Assembly: GCF_001665575.1 (NCBI RefSeq)
Contig: NZ_LZSU01000007.1
Coordinates: 54,909 to 118,908 of the forward strand
Source of the DNA: Mycobacterium sp. 852013-51886_SCH5428379
GTDB lineage: Bacteria; Actinomycetota; Actinomycetes; Mycobacteriales; Mycobacteriaceae
Reading direction: 5' to 3'
DNA: 64,000 nucleotides
Numbering within the stretch: the stretch's first letter is position 1; each line of letters begins with the position of its first letter. The position numbers were made by a program, and so were the translations under genes. The notes beneath the pieces were generated by a model, which ran no database searches, was not told the DNA's origin, and worked only from the letters and a program-made list of their open reading frames with translations. Below, one piece after another: positions 46,501 through 56,693 of the stretch.

Positions 46501-48696
46501 CTACCACCGCAGATTCGGGACGACCCACTCCAACAGTGGAAGCGGCAACCCGTTGGCTCGGGTGATCTGACTGATCGCCGCGATGCTGGCGGGTTTGGGG
46601 GTGCGCTCGAGCTCCGGAGTGGCCGGGTCGGAGCCGAAGAGACCGAACTTCAGGTCGTAGCCCTCGGACCATTCGAGGTTGTCGACGAACGACCAGTAGG
46701 TGTAACCGCGGATGTCCATCCCGTGGGCGACGAGATCCTGGACAACCGCGATGTGGCTGACGAGATAGGCCGGCCGTTTGGAGTCGTCGGCGTCGGCGAT
46801 GCCGTTCTCGGTGACCCACAGCGGTTTTCCATAGGACGCGGCGAGCTCGAGCACCTCGCGGAAGCCGCCGGGATCGGTGGGCTGATTGAAGTCGCTGCAC
46901 GTCGGGGATGGCTCACACCGCAGCGGAAGCCCGCGCAGGAACGGGAATCCCGGGATCGGGGCGAATCCGAATCCCTGCATCGGCTGCGACCCGTAGTACT
47001 GCACGCCCAGGAAGTCGACCTTGCCGACGAAGTCGGCGCGGATCTCGCCGGCGGACCTGCGCCCGTCGAAGTTCGCATCCACCCAGCCGTCGATGACCGC
47101 GTTGGGAAACCAGCGGTTGTAGTAGGCGTTCCAGGCGTCGGCGGCTTGATCGTCGAGGGGGTTGCGGGGATCGGCCGGCCGCGCCGGGATCATGTTGTTG
47201 GAGAATCCCACGAACGCCGCGGGCCCGTCCGGTGTGGCAGAAGTGGTGTCCCACAGGTGAATCGCGTCATAGGCCGCGACGTGCCCCCTGGCCTGGTTGA
47301 CCAGCAGGGTCGCGGCGAGGTCGGGGCGCAGCACTCCGGGCGGCCAGGAGGGCACCAGCCCGGGAATCGCCAGCAGTTCGGTCAGCACCGGCGCGAACGG
47401 CTCGTTGATGGTGACCCAGTTGTCCACCAGATCGCCGTACTTCCAGGCGACGTATGCCGCGTACTTCTCGAACTCGACCGGCGTCGTCGACGACAACCAA
47501 CCCGCGCGCGGCGCCGGCAGCCCGAACTGGACCAGCCACCGCGACGCCAGCGGATCGTGGATCCACAGCGGCAGCGTGAAATGGTTCACGGTGACCAGCG
47601 GTTCGAGCCCCTGTGCCCGCAGCGCGGTGAACACCTCGCGGTAGTGCGCGACCTCGCCCTGGTTGGCCAGCGCGTCCATCGCCTGCAGATCGGCCAGGCT
47701 GACGGTGCCGCCCTCGTCCCTGATGTCGATGGCGGCGGTGGAGGCCGGGAACAGCCGGCTCCATTCGATGCCCATCCGGAACGTGTTCATCCCCAGCACG
47801 TCTCGCGCGAGTTCGGCATCCGTGTCGAAGCTGACGTAGGCGCCCGGGCCGTCGTCCGGCACGCCGTGGGTCAGTCCGAACAACTGATTGAACGGATCGT
47901 GCACCCACCGATACCAGTCGGAGTAGGGGTCGACGGGTGATCCGGGTCCGCCCTCGGCCTGGAATCCGGAGTGCGCGACGCCCCAGGCGAATTGGTCGGG
48001 GAAGCGCAGGTTCATCCCCGCGACGGGGGCGACGGTGACCGTCACGGTCTGCACGGTGCGGTGTCCGCCGCCGGGGTTGATCAGGTTTCCGACGATCGGG
48101 ATGAGCTGGAGCAGACCGGCGGGACCGTGGGTGTGCGGGCCCGCCGCCTCGTCGCTGACCACGACCGTGAACTCGTCGGTGCCGCCGGTGGCCGCCATCG
48201 CGTTCATGGGCCGGTAGGTGAAGGTGCCGGTGTCGTCGATCTCGACCTCACCGCCGTTGCGCGGCCTGCCGACCACGCGGTAGGTGACGTCGTCGCCGTC
48301 GGGATCGTCGACCAGGACGCGTCCGGTGATCACGACGTCCCCGGCGTCGTTGCGCGACTGAACGTTGCGCGCGGGGTCGTAGGAGGTCTTCGGTGTCTCG
48401 TTGAACAGGGCGCGGCGCGGCAGGGCCCGCGGCGTCTCGTCCATGCCGTCGTCCCGCGGTGTCTCCGTGCGCGACGCCCGGTCGCTGCGCACGCCCGTTG
48501 CTCGCGAAGCGCGGTCGGGGGCGGACCGGGCCGGTGCTGCGGAGTCCGACGCGGCCGACGACGCGGGTCCGCGCGAGACGCCCGCCGAGCCGTCGGCCTC
48601 GGCGGCGGCCGTGGCGGTACCGGTCCACGCACCGAGCCCGATGCCGAGCCCCACGCCCAACAACCCGATGTATCCGACCCGGGACCGAGCAGCCAT
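46501..48696 (-). CDS. Secreted GH1 glycoside hydrolase with N-terminal Ig/VCBS-like domain
   Basis: 731 aa. Signal peptide about 1-33 (GYIGLLGVGLGIGLGAWTG). Then a Ser/Ala/Arg/Pro-rich linker (34-105), an Ig/cadherin-like VCBS repeat (about 110-220, VTYRVVGRPRNGG, FTYRPMNAM), and a GH1 barrel (about 230-720): FPDQFAWGVAHSGFQAEGG, acid/base WVTINEPF, nucleophile LWVTENGIADADD. Probably a beta-glycosidase facing outward. GH1 fused to a mycobacterial VCBS-type module is unusual. Ends 1 nt after the converging gene. Confidence 0.88.
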   Translation of the reverse strand: MAARSRVGYIGLLGVGLGIGLGAWTGTATAAAEADGSAGVSRGPASSAASDSAAPARSAPDRASRATGVRSDRASRTETPRDDGMDETPRALPRRALFNETPKTSYDPARNVQSRNDAGDVVITGRVLVDDPDGDDVTYRVVGRPRNGGEVEIDDTGTFTYRPMNAMAATGGTDEFTVVVSDEAAGPHTHGPAGLLQLIPIVGNLINPGGGHRTVQTVTVTVAPVAGMNLRFPDQFAWGVAHSGFQAEGGPGSPVDPYSDWYRWVHDPFNQLFGLTHGVPDDGPGAYVSFDTDAELARDVLGMNTFRMGIEWSRLFPASTAAIDIRDEGGTVSLADLQAMDALANQGEVAHYREVFTALRAQGLEPLVTVNHFTLPLWIHDPLASRWLVQFGLPAPRAGWLSSTTPVEFEKYAAYVAWKYGDLVDNWVTINEPFAPVLTELLAIPGLVPSWPPGVLRPDLAATLLVNQARGHVAAYDAIHLWDTTSATPDGPAAFVGFSNNMIPARPADPRNPLDDQAADAWNAYYNRWFPNAVIDGWVDANFDGRRSAGEIRADFVGKVDFLGVQYYGSQPMQGFGFAPIPGFPFLRGLPLRCEPSPTCSDFNQPTDPGGFREVLELAASYGKPLWVTENGIADADDSKRPAYLVSHIAVVQDLVAHGMDIRGYTYWSFVDNLEWSEGYDLKFGLFGSDPATPELERTPKPASIAAISQITRANGLPLPLLEWVVPNLRW

Positions 48697-48820
48697 GGCT
48701 ATTGCTATACGCGGTCGAGCGGCGAGTTTTCGCGGAATCGGCGATCAACGCCGCCGCAGCGATGAGAAATGTCGGTGGCAACGGTCAGTATCGACACCAC
48801 CCGCTCGAGAAGGAGAAACC

Positions 48821-49276
48821 ATGGCACCTGAAGTCACCCCGTTCATCGCGCCGCACCTCGTCGTCGACGGAGCCGCGGCGGCCATCGACTTCTACGTGAA
48901 GGCGTTCGGCGCCATCGAATACGGACGCGTACCGGGTCCGGACGGGAAGCTCGTGCACGCGGCGCTCGGCATCAACGGGTCGACGGTGATGCTCAACGAC
49001 GACTTCCCGGAGATGTGCACCGAAGGTCAGTCGATGACGCCGACCGCCCTGGGCGGGTCGCCGGTGACGATCCACCTGCAGGTCACCGATGTCGACAGCA
49101 TGTTCCAGCAGGCGGTCGACGCCGGCGCCGAAGTGGTGATGCCGCTGTCGGAGCAGTTCTGGGGCGACCGGTACGGGGTGCTGCGCGATCCGTTCGGTCA
49201 CCTGTGGTCGCTGGGTCAGCCGGTGCGCGAGGTCAGCCCGGAGGAACTGCAGGCCGCGATGGCCGCCGCGCAGTAG
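48821..49276 (+). CDS. VOC/glyoxalase-family protein (PhnB-like, Rv0887c type)
   Basis: 151 aa, ATG 48821 with GAAGGAGA upstream. Two beta-alpha-beta-beta-beta units: PHLVVDGAAAAIDFYVKAFGAIEYGR, VTIHLQVTDVDSMFQQAVDAGAEVVMP and QFWGDRYGVLRDPFGHLWSLG. The last block carries the metal-type VOC/PhnB C-terminal signature. May isomerise or bind a small metabolite. Convergent with fprB, 3 nt apart. Confidence 0.88.
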   Translation: MAPEVTPFIAPHLVVDGAAAAIDFYVKAFGAIEYGRVPGPDGKLVHAALGINGSTVMLNDDFPEMCTEGQSMTPTALGGSPVTIHLQVTDVDSMFQQAVDAGAEVVMPLSEQFWGDRYGVLRDPFGHLWSLGQPVREVSPEELQAAMAAAQ

Positions 49277-49279
49277 CGG

Positions 49280-50956
49280 TCAGCGCAGGAGGGCGAGCAG
49301 TCGGCGGCCGGCGCTCGGCGCCGGCGCGCCGGCTGCGGCGCCGAGCAAGTCGGCGACGGTGGTGAACTTGCTGCGCGGCCGGGTGTCCCCGCCGCGCGCG
49401 ATCTCCGCCGCGTCGATGGCCCGCCAGCCCGCCGCGTCGACGACGTCGGCCTGCCGGCTGCGCACCAGCCGGTCGAGCTCACCCCGATGCTGCGGACCGC
49501 TCAGGGCACCGTCGTTGTAGTCGGCGACCAATGCGTGCACGGTTTCGGCGGCGCACGATTTGTTGGTGCCGATGAAGCCCGAGGGCCCGCGCTTGATCCA
49601 GCCCGCCACGTAGCTGCCCGGCACCGGCCGACGGTCGGCGCCGACCACGCGGCCGCCGTCGTTGGGCACGGTGGCGGTCTGCTCGTCGAACGGTAGACCG
49701 GACACCGGCCTGCCGCGGTATCCGATCGACGTCAGGACCAGCCCGGCCGGGACGCGCCGCACCTCGTCGGTGCCGGTGACCAGGAATTCGACGCCGTCGG
49801 CGCGGCTGTCGCCGGTGATCCGCTGCGGGGTCAGGCGGTAGGCCAGCCGGATCCGCGGACGGACGATCGGCGCGGACGAGTCGCCCAGCTTCGCCAGGAC
49901 CTCCAGCTTGTTGCGGGTCAGCGCGTCGGTGTCCCGGGTAAGGTCGCGCCGGACCAGCTCGTGGTCCTCGGGGTCGAGCACGACGTCGCAGGATGCGGTG
50001 AGGCCGATCAGCTCGGGCAACGTGAAGGCCGACTCCGCCGGTCCGCGCCGGGCCGCGATCACCACCTCGTCGATCTGCGAGGCACACAGGGTCGCCAGCG
50101 CGTGGTCGGCGATGTCGGTGCGTGAGAGCGCGTCGGGGTCGGTGGTCAGGATCCGCGCGACGTCGAGCGCGACGTTGCCGTTGCCGATCAGCAGGGCCTT
50201 TTGGTGGGCGAGGTCGACGGGCAGGTCCGCGAAGTCGGGGTGGGCGTTGAACCACGCGACGAACTCCGTGGCCGTGCCGGTTCCCGGCAGGTCCATGCCC
50301 GGGACGTCGAGTCGCCGGTCGTTGGGCGCCCCGACCGCGTAGAGAACGGCGTGGTGGTGGGCCAGCAGCTCGTCGTGGGTGATGTGGGTGCCGACCTCAA
50401 CGTTCAGATACAGGTGCAGATGCCGGTCGGCCGTGATCCGGTCGAACAGCCGGGTGACCTGCTTGGTGCTCTGGTGGTCCGGCGCCACCCCGGCCCGCAC
50501 CAGGCCGTACGGCGTCGGCAGCCGCTCGAACATGTTGACCTGGACGCCCCGCTGGGTGAGCAGTTCGTCGGCGGCGTACATCGCGGCGGGTCCGGAACCG
50601 ACGATCGCGACCGTCAGCGGACCGCCAGACCGCCGGTGCACCACCGGCGCCTCGAGTACCGGCGCCAGCTTCGACGTCGGGGGGACCTTCTCGTCGGCCC
50701 GGCGTTCGGGGTAGAACGCCGCGTTGAGCTCGACGAACGGCAGCTGTTCAGGCGAAAGCTTCGTGTCCGGGGCGATCGCCCCCACCGGGCAGGCGCTGAC
50801 GCAGGCACCGCAGTCGACGCACGACGCCGGATCGATGTAGAGCATCTCGGCGGTGGCGAATCCGGGTTCGTCGGGTGTGGGATGGATGCAGTTGACCGGG
50901 CAGGCGTAGACGCAGGACCCGTCGCTGCAGCACGACTGGGTGATCACGTGCGGCAT
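49280..50956 (-). CDS. fprB: Ferredoxin/ferredoxin-NADP+ reductase fusion FprB
   Basis: 558 aa. N-terminal ferredoxin domain (1-70) with two cysteine clusters: SCCSDGSCVYACPVNCIHP and CVDCGACVSACPVGAI, a 7Fe or 2[4Fe-4S] type. Then an adrenodoxin-reductase-like FAD/NADPH module: VAIVGSGPAAMYAADELL, YGLVRAGVAPDHQSTK, LIGNGNVALDVARIL and C-terminal AGWIKRGPSGFIGTNKSC. Transfers electrons from NADPH to ferredoxins or oxygenases. Ortholog of Rv0886. Same strand, 17 nt after the diiron-oxygenase gene. Confidence 0.94.
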   Translation of the reverse strand: MPHVITQSCCSDGSCVYACPVNCIHPTPDEPGFATAEMLYIDPASCVDCGACVSACPVGAIAPDTKLSPEQLPFVELNAAFYPERRADEKVPPTSKLAPVLEAPVVHRRSGGPLTVAIVGSGPAAMYAADELLTQRGVQVNMFERLPTPYGLVRAGVAPDHQSTKQVTRLFDRITADRHLHLYLNVEVGTHITHDELLAHHHAVLYAVGAPNDRRLDVPGMDLPGTGTATEFVAWFNAHPDFADLPVDLAHQKALLIGNGNVALDVARILTTDPDALSRTDIADHALATLCASQIDEVVIAARRGPAESAFTLPELIGLTASCDVVLDPEDHELVRRDLTRDTDALTRNKLEVLAKLGDSSAPIVRPRIRLAYRLTPQRITGDSRADGVEFLVTGTDEVRRVPAGLVLTSIGYRGRPVSGLPFDEQTATVPNDGGRVVGADRRPVPGSYVAGWIKRGPSGFIGTNKSCAAETVHALVADYNDGALSGPQHRGELDRLVRSRQADVVDAAGWRAIDAAEIARGGDTRPRSKFTTVADLLGAAAGAPAPSAGRRLLALLR

Positions 50957-50973
50957 ATTTGCTCTCAGACGTG

Positions 50974-51999
50974 TCAGGCGGCGGGCACGACGTGCTGCCG
51001 GTGCGGCTCGCTGCGGTAGCGGCTGGGCCTGCCGTCAATCCGGCAGATCCGCCACATCAGCTTTGCCATCGGGTTCATCAACCCGGTGTCGTGGCAGAGC
51101 ATCCGCACGTCGCCGAACATATCCCGCAGGAACTGCCGCGACTCGGGCGCCCGGAAGAACAGCTCCTTGCGCACCGACCGCGGAATGTCGAATTCCTTCC
51201 AGAAACTACGCGGCGGCTTGATGATCGCCTGGCACAACACGCGCATGACCACCGGGACGTAGAGCGACAGCCAGAACCGCTGCCGTCTGGGCAGGTGCGG
51301 CAGCCGCTTGCGCAGGTACTCGTGGGCGAACGAGATGTGCCGCGCCTCCTCGGCGACGTGGATCGCCATCACCCGTTCCATGATCGGGTGGATCGCCTTG
51401 CCCTCGCGCAGCACGTTCTTCTGCGTGTGGTCGATCGGCTCCTCGCCGGCAAGCACCCCGAAGAAGAACGGGATCGGCAGCGGCCCCGCTACCAGCGGGA
51501 TGAACGGCGAAATCCAGCGCAGCATCCGCGGCATCCCGGGGACGTCGGCGCCGATGCGGTTCACCATTTCCTGGAACATCATGGTGTGGTTGCACTCTTC
51601 GACCGTCTCGTGCATGCAGTAGCGGTACTCGGGTGAGCCGTTGGGCACCCAGAACGCATAGTTCGTCAGACCGCGGATCAGGATGATCTCGAACTGCAGC
51701 CCGACCTTGGCGACGTTCGCTTGGCGCCACCGGCCGATCTCGATCTGCCGCTCCCGGGGCTGCGCCTGATACCAGGGGTGGCGACCGATCGGGTCGGTCC
51801 CGGGCAGGATCCAGCGCTCGTCGTCGTCGACGACCGCGAACTCCGGGGAGCTCCAGTCGATGTCGGTGTAGGGATTGAAGTTTCGGCGCACCGACCCTTC
51901 AGAGAGAGTGGTGAGGGTGTCGACGTAGGCGCGATCCTCGGGGCTGTCCCCGATCTCCATATTGCGGCGCCAGCGCCGGACCATCCGTGTACGAGCCAT
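50974..51999 (-). CDS. AurF-family diiron oxygenase (Rv0885-like)
   Basis: 341 aa. Ferritin-like four-helix core with metal-binding motifs: MHETVEECNHTMMFQEM (E-x-x-x-E-x-x-H) and HVAEEARHISFAHEYL (E-E-x-x-H). This is the AurF p-aminobenzoate N-oxygenase type. The next gene, fprB, is 17 nt downstream on the same strand and could supply its electrons. Substrate in mycobacteria unknown. Start ATG 51999 with a possible extended leader (175 nt to serC). Confidence 0.88.
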   Translation of the reverse strand: MARTRMVRRWRRNMEIGDSPEDRAYVDTLTTLSEGSVRRNFNPYTDIDWSSPEFAVVDDDERWILPGTDPIGRHPWYQAQPRERQIEIGRWRQANVAKVGLQFEIILIRGLTNYAFWVPNGSPEYRYCMHETVEECNHTMMFQEMVNRIGADVPGMPRMLRWISPFIPLVAGPLPIPFFFGVLAGEEPIDHTQKNVLREGKAIHPIMERVMAIHVAEEARHISFAHEYLRKRLPHLPRRQRFWLSLYVPVVMRVLCQAIIKPPRSFWKEFDIPRSVRKELFFRAPESRQFLRDMFGDVRMLCHDTGLMNPMAKLMWRICRIDGRPSRYRSEPHRQHVVPAA

Positions 52000-52084
52000 C
52001 AGAGCCTCCCGAGTGGTTTACATTCACCGGTCTGCTGTACACAGTACCGCAGGTATCGGGTAAGTGTCCATGAGAGTTTTGTGA

Positions 52085-53287
<1,203 letters not shown>

Positions 53288-53388
53288 GCCGATGCCGCGT
53301 GTCAGCACGGTAACGGACGGATAACACAGTAGGGTCACCGCTTATCGGGCTGGCGCCTCGCGTCAGGACGGGCCCGGAGGAGGTCGGT

Positions 53389-54213
53389 ATGCGGGAACTC
53401 GAGGTCGTCGGACTGGACGTCGACGGCAAACGCATCGTCTGCGAGACCGCCTCGGGTGAGAAATTCCTCCTGCGATCCGACGACCGGCTGCGTGCCGCGG
53501 TGCGCGGTGACCGGGCGGGATCCAGTCGGCCGGCCAATCAGACGATGATGGATGTCGAGGTCCACAACATGCTTCGTCCCAGAGACATCCAGTCCAAGAT
53601 CCGCGCCGGCGCCTCGGTGGAGCAGGTGGCCAACGCCTCCGGTATGCCGTACGAGCGGGTCGAGCGTTTCGCCCATCCGGTGCTCCTGGAGCGGTCCCGC
53701 GCCGCTGAACTGGCCACCGCCGCCCACCCGGTCCTGGCCGACGGACCCTCGGTGCTCACGCTGCTGGAAACCATCACCACCGCGCTCGTCGCGCGAGGCC
53801 TGGATCCCGACGACACCACCTGGGACGCCTGGCGCAACGAGGACGGTCGCTGGACCGTCCAGCTGGGCTGGAAGGCCGGCCGCTCGGACAACGTCGCCCA
53901 CTTCCGCTACGTGCCCGGCGCCCACGGCGGCACCGTCACCGCCTTCGACGAGGCGGCCGCCGATCTGATCGACCCGAACTTCGCCCGGCAGCTGCGTCCG
54001 GTCGCACCCGTCGCCCAGCTGGACTTCGAGGAGCCGGTCGCCGCGCCGGCCCCTGCTCCGGCGCCCGCTGCTGCCCCCGCACCCGCACCGGCTCCCGCAC
54101 CGCAGGATGTCGAGCCGGAGGCGCCCAAGCCGGCGCGGGCCCGCAAGGCCAAGCCGACAGTGCCCGCGTGGGAGGACGTGCTGCTCGGAGTCCGCTCCAG
54201 CGGTCAGCGCTGA
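53389..54213 (+). CDS. sepH: SepH-like cell-division protein (DUF3071, Rv0883c)
   Basis: 274 aa. N-terminal DUF3071 (about 1-100) with HTH-like SKIRAGASVEQVANASGMPYERVERFAHPVLLERSRAAELA, then a Glu-containing beta part and Pro/Ala-rich tail (APAPAPAAAPAPA, about 215-240). SepH of actinobacteria binds FtsZ and promotes its assembly. GGAGGAGGT (53378-53386) precedes the ATG 53389. Downstream of serC by 101 nt. Confidence 0.9.
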   Translation: MRELEVVGLDVDGKRIVCETASGEKFLLRSDDRLRAAVRGDRAGSSRPANQTMMDVEVHNMLRPRDIQSKIRAGASVEQVANASGMPYERVERFAHPVLLERSRAAELATAAHPVLADGPSVLTLLETITTALVARGLDPDDTTWDAWRNEDGRWTVQLGWKAGRSDNVAHFRYVPGAHGGTVTAFDEAAADLIDPNFARQLRPVAPVAQLDFEEPVAAPAPAPAPAAAPAPAPAPAPQDVEPEAPKPARARKAKPTVPAWEDVLLGVRSSGQR

Positions 54214-54228
54214 TCCTTCCGGGACTTC

Positions 54229-54296
54229 CGCAATGTCGGACTGAGAGCGTCGTCATGGATATATATGCGTGACGCGGCTGTCAGCCCGACATTGCG
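54229..54296. terminator. Hairpin between convergent sepH and the Rv0882-like gene
   Basis: Outer stem CGCAATGTCGG (54229-54239) pairs with CCGACATTGCG (54286-54296); weaker pairing continues inside around CTGAGAGC/GCTGTCAG. Loop top is AT-rich (GATATATATG). Likely bidirectional terminator. Confidence 0.65.
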
Positions 54297-54310
54297 ATCG
54301 GACCAACCCG

Positions 54311-54589
54311 TCAGAACACCCCGCCGAGCGTCAGCGCCGCCAGCGCGATCCAGCCGCCGGCCACCCCGACACCGCCACCGAGTACGAACCACCGCCACAC
54401 CGGCCGCTTGCGCCACCCCCATACGGTGGGGGCCAGGCCGCCGACGGCGACGATGTTCAGTCCGACCGCCAGCAGCGGGTGCACCCGGATCAAGCCGAGG
54501 CTGAGTACGACCACAGCCGCCCCGATGACCGCCGCGACCAAGGCCGCCACCGTCAGACCCGTTCCCCACGGGGTGGATTCATCGATCAC
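54311..54589 (-). CDS. Small membrane protein (Rv0882-like)
   Basis: 92 aa from GTG 54589 ([17 protein letters not shown]). Three hydrophobic helices: VAALVAAVIGAAVVVLSLGLI, AVGLNIVAVGGLAPTVWG and FVLGGGVGVAGGWIALAALTL. Unknown function. Start overlaps the rRNA-methyltransferase stop (GTGA), last of a three-gene operon with MarR. Confidence 0.83.
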   Translation of the reverse strand: MIDESTPWGTGLTVAALVAAVIGAAVVVLSLGLIRVHPLLAVGLNIVAVGGLAPTVWGWRKRPVWRWFVLGGGVGVAGGWIALAALTLGGVF

Positions 54590-55449
54590 TTCGTGCTCCC
54601 CCGGGTCGCTCCGCTCCTGCCCGCCGTCCCGCTCCCCCTGACCCGTTCGTAGAACGCCAGCGCCGCGGCGGTCGCCACGTTGAGCGAATCGGTGCCCCGC
54701 GACATCGGAATGCGCACGCGCACATCGCTGGCCCACATCGCCCGTTCGGTGAGGCCGGGCCCCTCGGCGCCGACGAGGATCGCGACCTTCTCCCCGGCCA
54801 GGCGCGGCATCGCGTCGGCGAGCGTGTCGGCAGCCGGGTCAGGGGTCATCGCCAGCATCCGGAAACCGTTGTCGCGCAACGTCTCCAACTCTCCGGGCCA
54901 GGATGCCGCGCGGGCGAACGGCACCAGCAGCGCGTGGCCCATCGACACCCGGACCGCGCGCCGGTACAGCGGATCCGCACACCCCGCGCCGAAGACGATC
55001 GCGTCCACGTCGAGGCCCGCGGCATTGCGGAAGATCGAACCGAGATTCTCGTGGTCGTTGACCCCTTCGAGCACCGCCACGGTGCGCGCCCCGTCGAGCA
55101 CCTGCGCCACCTCGAGCTCCGGCGCTCGCGACGCCGAGGCGAGAACACCGCGGTTGAGGTGGAAACCGACCACCTCGGCCATCACCTCGGCGCTCGCGCG
55201 GTAGAACGGCGCGTCGACGGCGCACAGCACGTCGCCGAGTTCGGTCAGCCGACGGTCGGTGCCCAGCAACGCGCGCGGCGTGAACCGCGACGCCACCATC
55301 CGCTCCACGACCAGCACGCCCTCGGCGATCACCAGGCCCTTACCGGTCGGCAGGTCCGGGCGGCGGTCGATGCTGTTGAGATCGCGGAAGTCATCGAGGC
55401 GCGGGTCGGCGGGGTCGTCAACGTCGACGACGGTGGCGGGCGGGCTCAC
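54586..55449 (-). CDS. SpoU/TrmH-type RNA 2'-O-methyltransferase (Rv0881-like)
   Basis: 287 aa from GTG 55449 ([21 protein letters not shown]). SPOUT motifs: [15 protein letters not shown] (motif 1), [12 protein letters not shown] (motif 2) and [23 protein letters not shown] (motif 3). Adds a 2'-O-methyl group to rRNA or tRNA; target not predictable. GTGA overlap with MarR upstream and Rv0882-like downstream. Confidence 0.9.
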   Translation of the reverse strand: MSPPATVVDVDDPADPRLDDFRDLNSIDRRPDLPTGKGLVIAEGVLVVERMVASRFTPRALLGTDRRLTELGDVLCAVDAPFYRASAEVMAEVVGFHLNRGVLASASRAPELEVAQVLDGARTVAVLEGVNDHENLGSIFRNAAGLDVDAIVFGAGCADPLYRRAVRVSMGHALLVPFARAASWPGELETLRDNGFRMLAMTPDPAADTLADAMPRLAGEKVAILVGAEGPGLTERAMWASDVRVRIPMSRGTDSLNVATAAALAFYERVRGSGTAGRSGATRGSTK

Positions 55450-55877
55450 GCGCTCTGGTCGACGATCGCCGTCATCAGGTCCGCGGCCGTCAGCAACGTC
55501 GCCCGCTGCTCGGGGTCGAGACGGTCCAGCCGTCGCTTCAGCCATTCCTGGCTGGCGCGCCTCTCCGCCTCGATCAGCTCGGCGCCCGCCGCGGACACCG
55601 ACACCAGCACCTGCCGTCCGTCGTCGGGGTGCGCGGTGCGCTCGACATACCCGAGGTCGACCAGCGACGCGATCACCCGCGTCATCGACGGCGGGCGGAC
55701 CCGCTCCCGCTCAGCTAACGCACCCGGAGTCATCGAACCCTCTTTGTCCAGCGTCACCAGAGCCGATAGCTGCGACAGGGAAATCGGCGATTCGGCACGC
55801 CGGAACCGCAATTGGCGCGCCAGCCGGATCACCGCGAGCGACAGGTCACTGGCCAGCCGTGCGTCGGTGTCCGCCAC
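55446..55877 (-). CDS. MarR-family regulator (Rv0880-like)
   Basis: 143 aa. [68 protein letters not shown]. Probably controls its own small operon (marR-trmH-membrane protein). Ortholog of Rv0880. Start ATG/GTG 55877. Confidence 0.88.
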   Translation of the reverse strand: MADTDARLASDLSLAVIRLARQLRFRRAESPISLSQLSALVTLDKEGSMTPGALAERERVRPPSMTRVIASLVDLGYVERTAHPDDGRQVLVSVSAAGAELIEAERRASQEWLKRRLDRLDPEQRATLLTAADLMTAIVDQSA

Positions 55878-55950
55878 AAGGCAAATACTACCCAGGGCCG
55901 TGTCACCGATCGTTCGGATGCCTCACTTTCGATCGGATAGGTTGACCACG

Positions 55951-56217
55951 ATGACCGAGGAACGCAGTCCCGACGGCGACGCGGCGCAACCGCCCGCACT
56001 TCCCGCGTCGCTGCTCGACCCGCGGCCGGTGATCCTGGTGATCGCCGTCGGCTGGCTGGTCGCCACGGTGCTCGCGTTCACCGTCGCCGGGTTGCAGGAA
56101 TGGCGGCCGTACACCGTCGCCGGTCTGGGCATCGGGGTGTTTGGCACGTCCCTCTTTCTGTGGCAACGTCGCGCCGTGCGCCGCGGTGCCCGCGGCGCCC
56201 AGAGTGGATTGACCTGA
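55951..56217 (+). CDS. DUF2530-family small membrane protein (Rv0879c-like)
   Basis: 88 aa from ATG 55951: acidic, Pro-rich start (EERSPDGDAAQPPALPASLLDPR), helix 1 VILVIAVGWLVATVLAFTV, helix 2 VAGLGIGVFGTSLFLW, basic end RRAVRRGARG. Two membrane spans. Function unknown. Divergent from MarR. Confidence 0.83.
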   Translation: MTEERSPDGDAAQPPALPASLLDPRPVILVIAVGWLVATVLAFTVAGLQEWRPYTVAGLGIGVFGTSLFLWQRRAVRRGARGAQSGLT

Positions 56218-56240
56218 CGCCCCTACCCCGAGGAGGACGT

Positions 56241-56693
56241 GTGGCCGCACCGGTTCTGCACGCACAGATCGACATCGACGCCCCGGTGGCCACGGTGTGG
56301 GCCCTGGTCTCGGACCTCGCCCGCATGCCCGAGTGGAGTCCGCAGTGCCGCGTGATGAAGCCGCTCGGCCCCGTGCGCCCCGGCACCCGGACCGTCAACC
56401 TGAACCGGCGCGGCTTCCTGGTCTGGCCGACCACCTGCACCGTCACCGAAGTGGACCCGGAGAAGAAGCTCGCGTTCCGGGTGAACGCCAACAACACCGT
56501 GTGGAGCTACGAGCTCGAACCCACCGCCACGGGCACCCGGCTGACCGAGATCCGCAACGCGGAGAACGGCGTCAAGGCCGTGTCGACGGTGACCGTCAAT
56601 GCGCTGTTCGGCGGTGTCCCCAGCTTCGAGGACGAGCTGGTGGCCGGGATGAACGAATCGCTGCGCAAGATCAAGGCCGCGGCGGAACGCTAG
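56241..56693 (+). CDS. SRPBCC-family protein
   Basis: 150 aa from GTG 56241 (GAGGAGG upstream). PYR/START-like: APVLHAQIDIDAPVATVWALVSDLARMPEWSPQCRVMKPLG and TRLTEIRNAENG. Likely binds a hydrophobic or polyketide-like ligand. Follows DUF2530 gene by 23 nt; its stop overlaps the DUF3027 stop by 4 nt (TAG/CTA). Confidence 0.87.
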   Translation: MAAPVLHAQIDIDAPVATVWALVSDLARMPEWSPQCRVMKPLGPVRPGTRTVNLNRRGFLVWPTTCTVTEVDPEKKLAFRVNANNTVWSYELEPTATGTRLTEIRNAENGVKAVSTVTVNALFGGVPSFEDELVAGMNESLRKIKAAAER

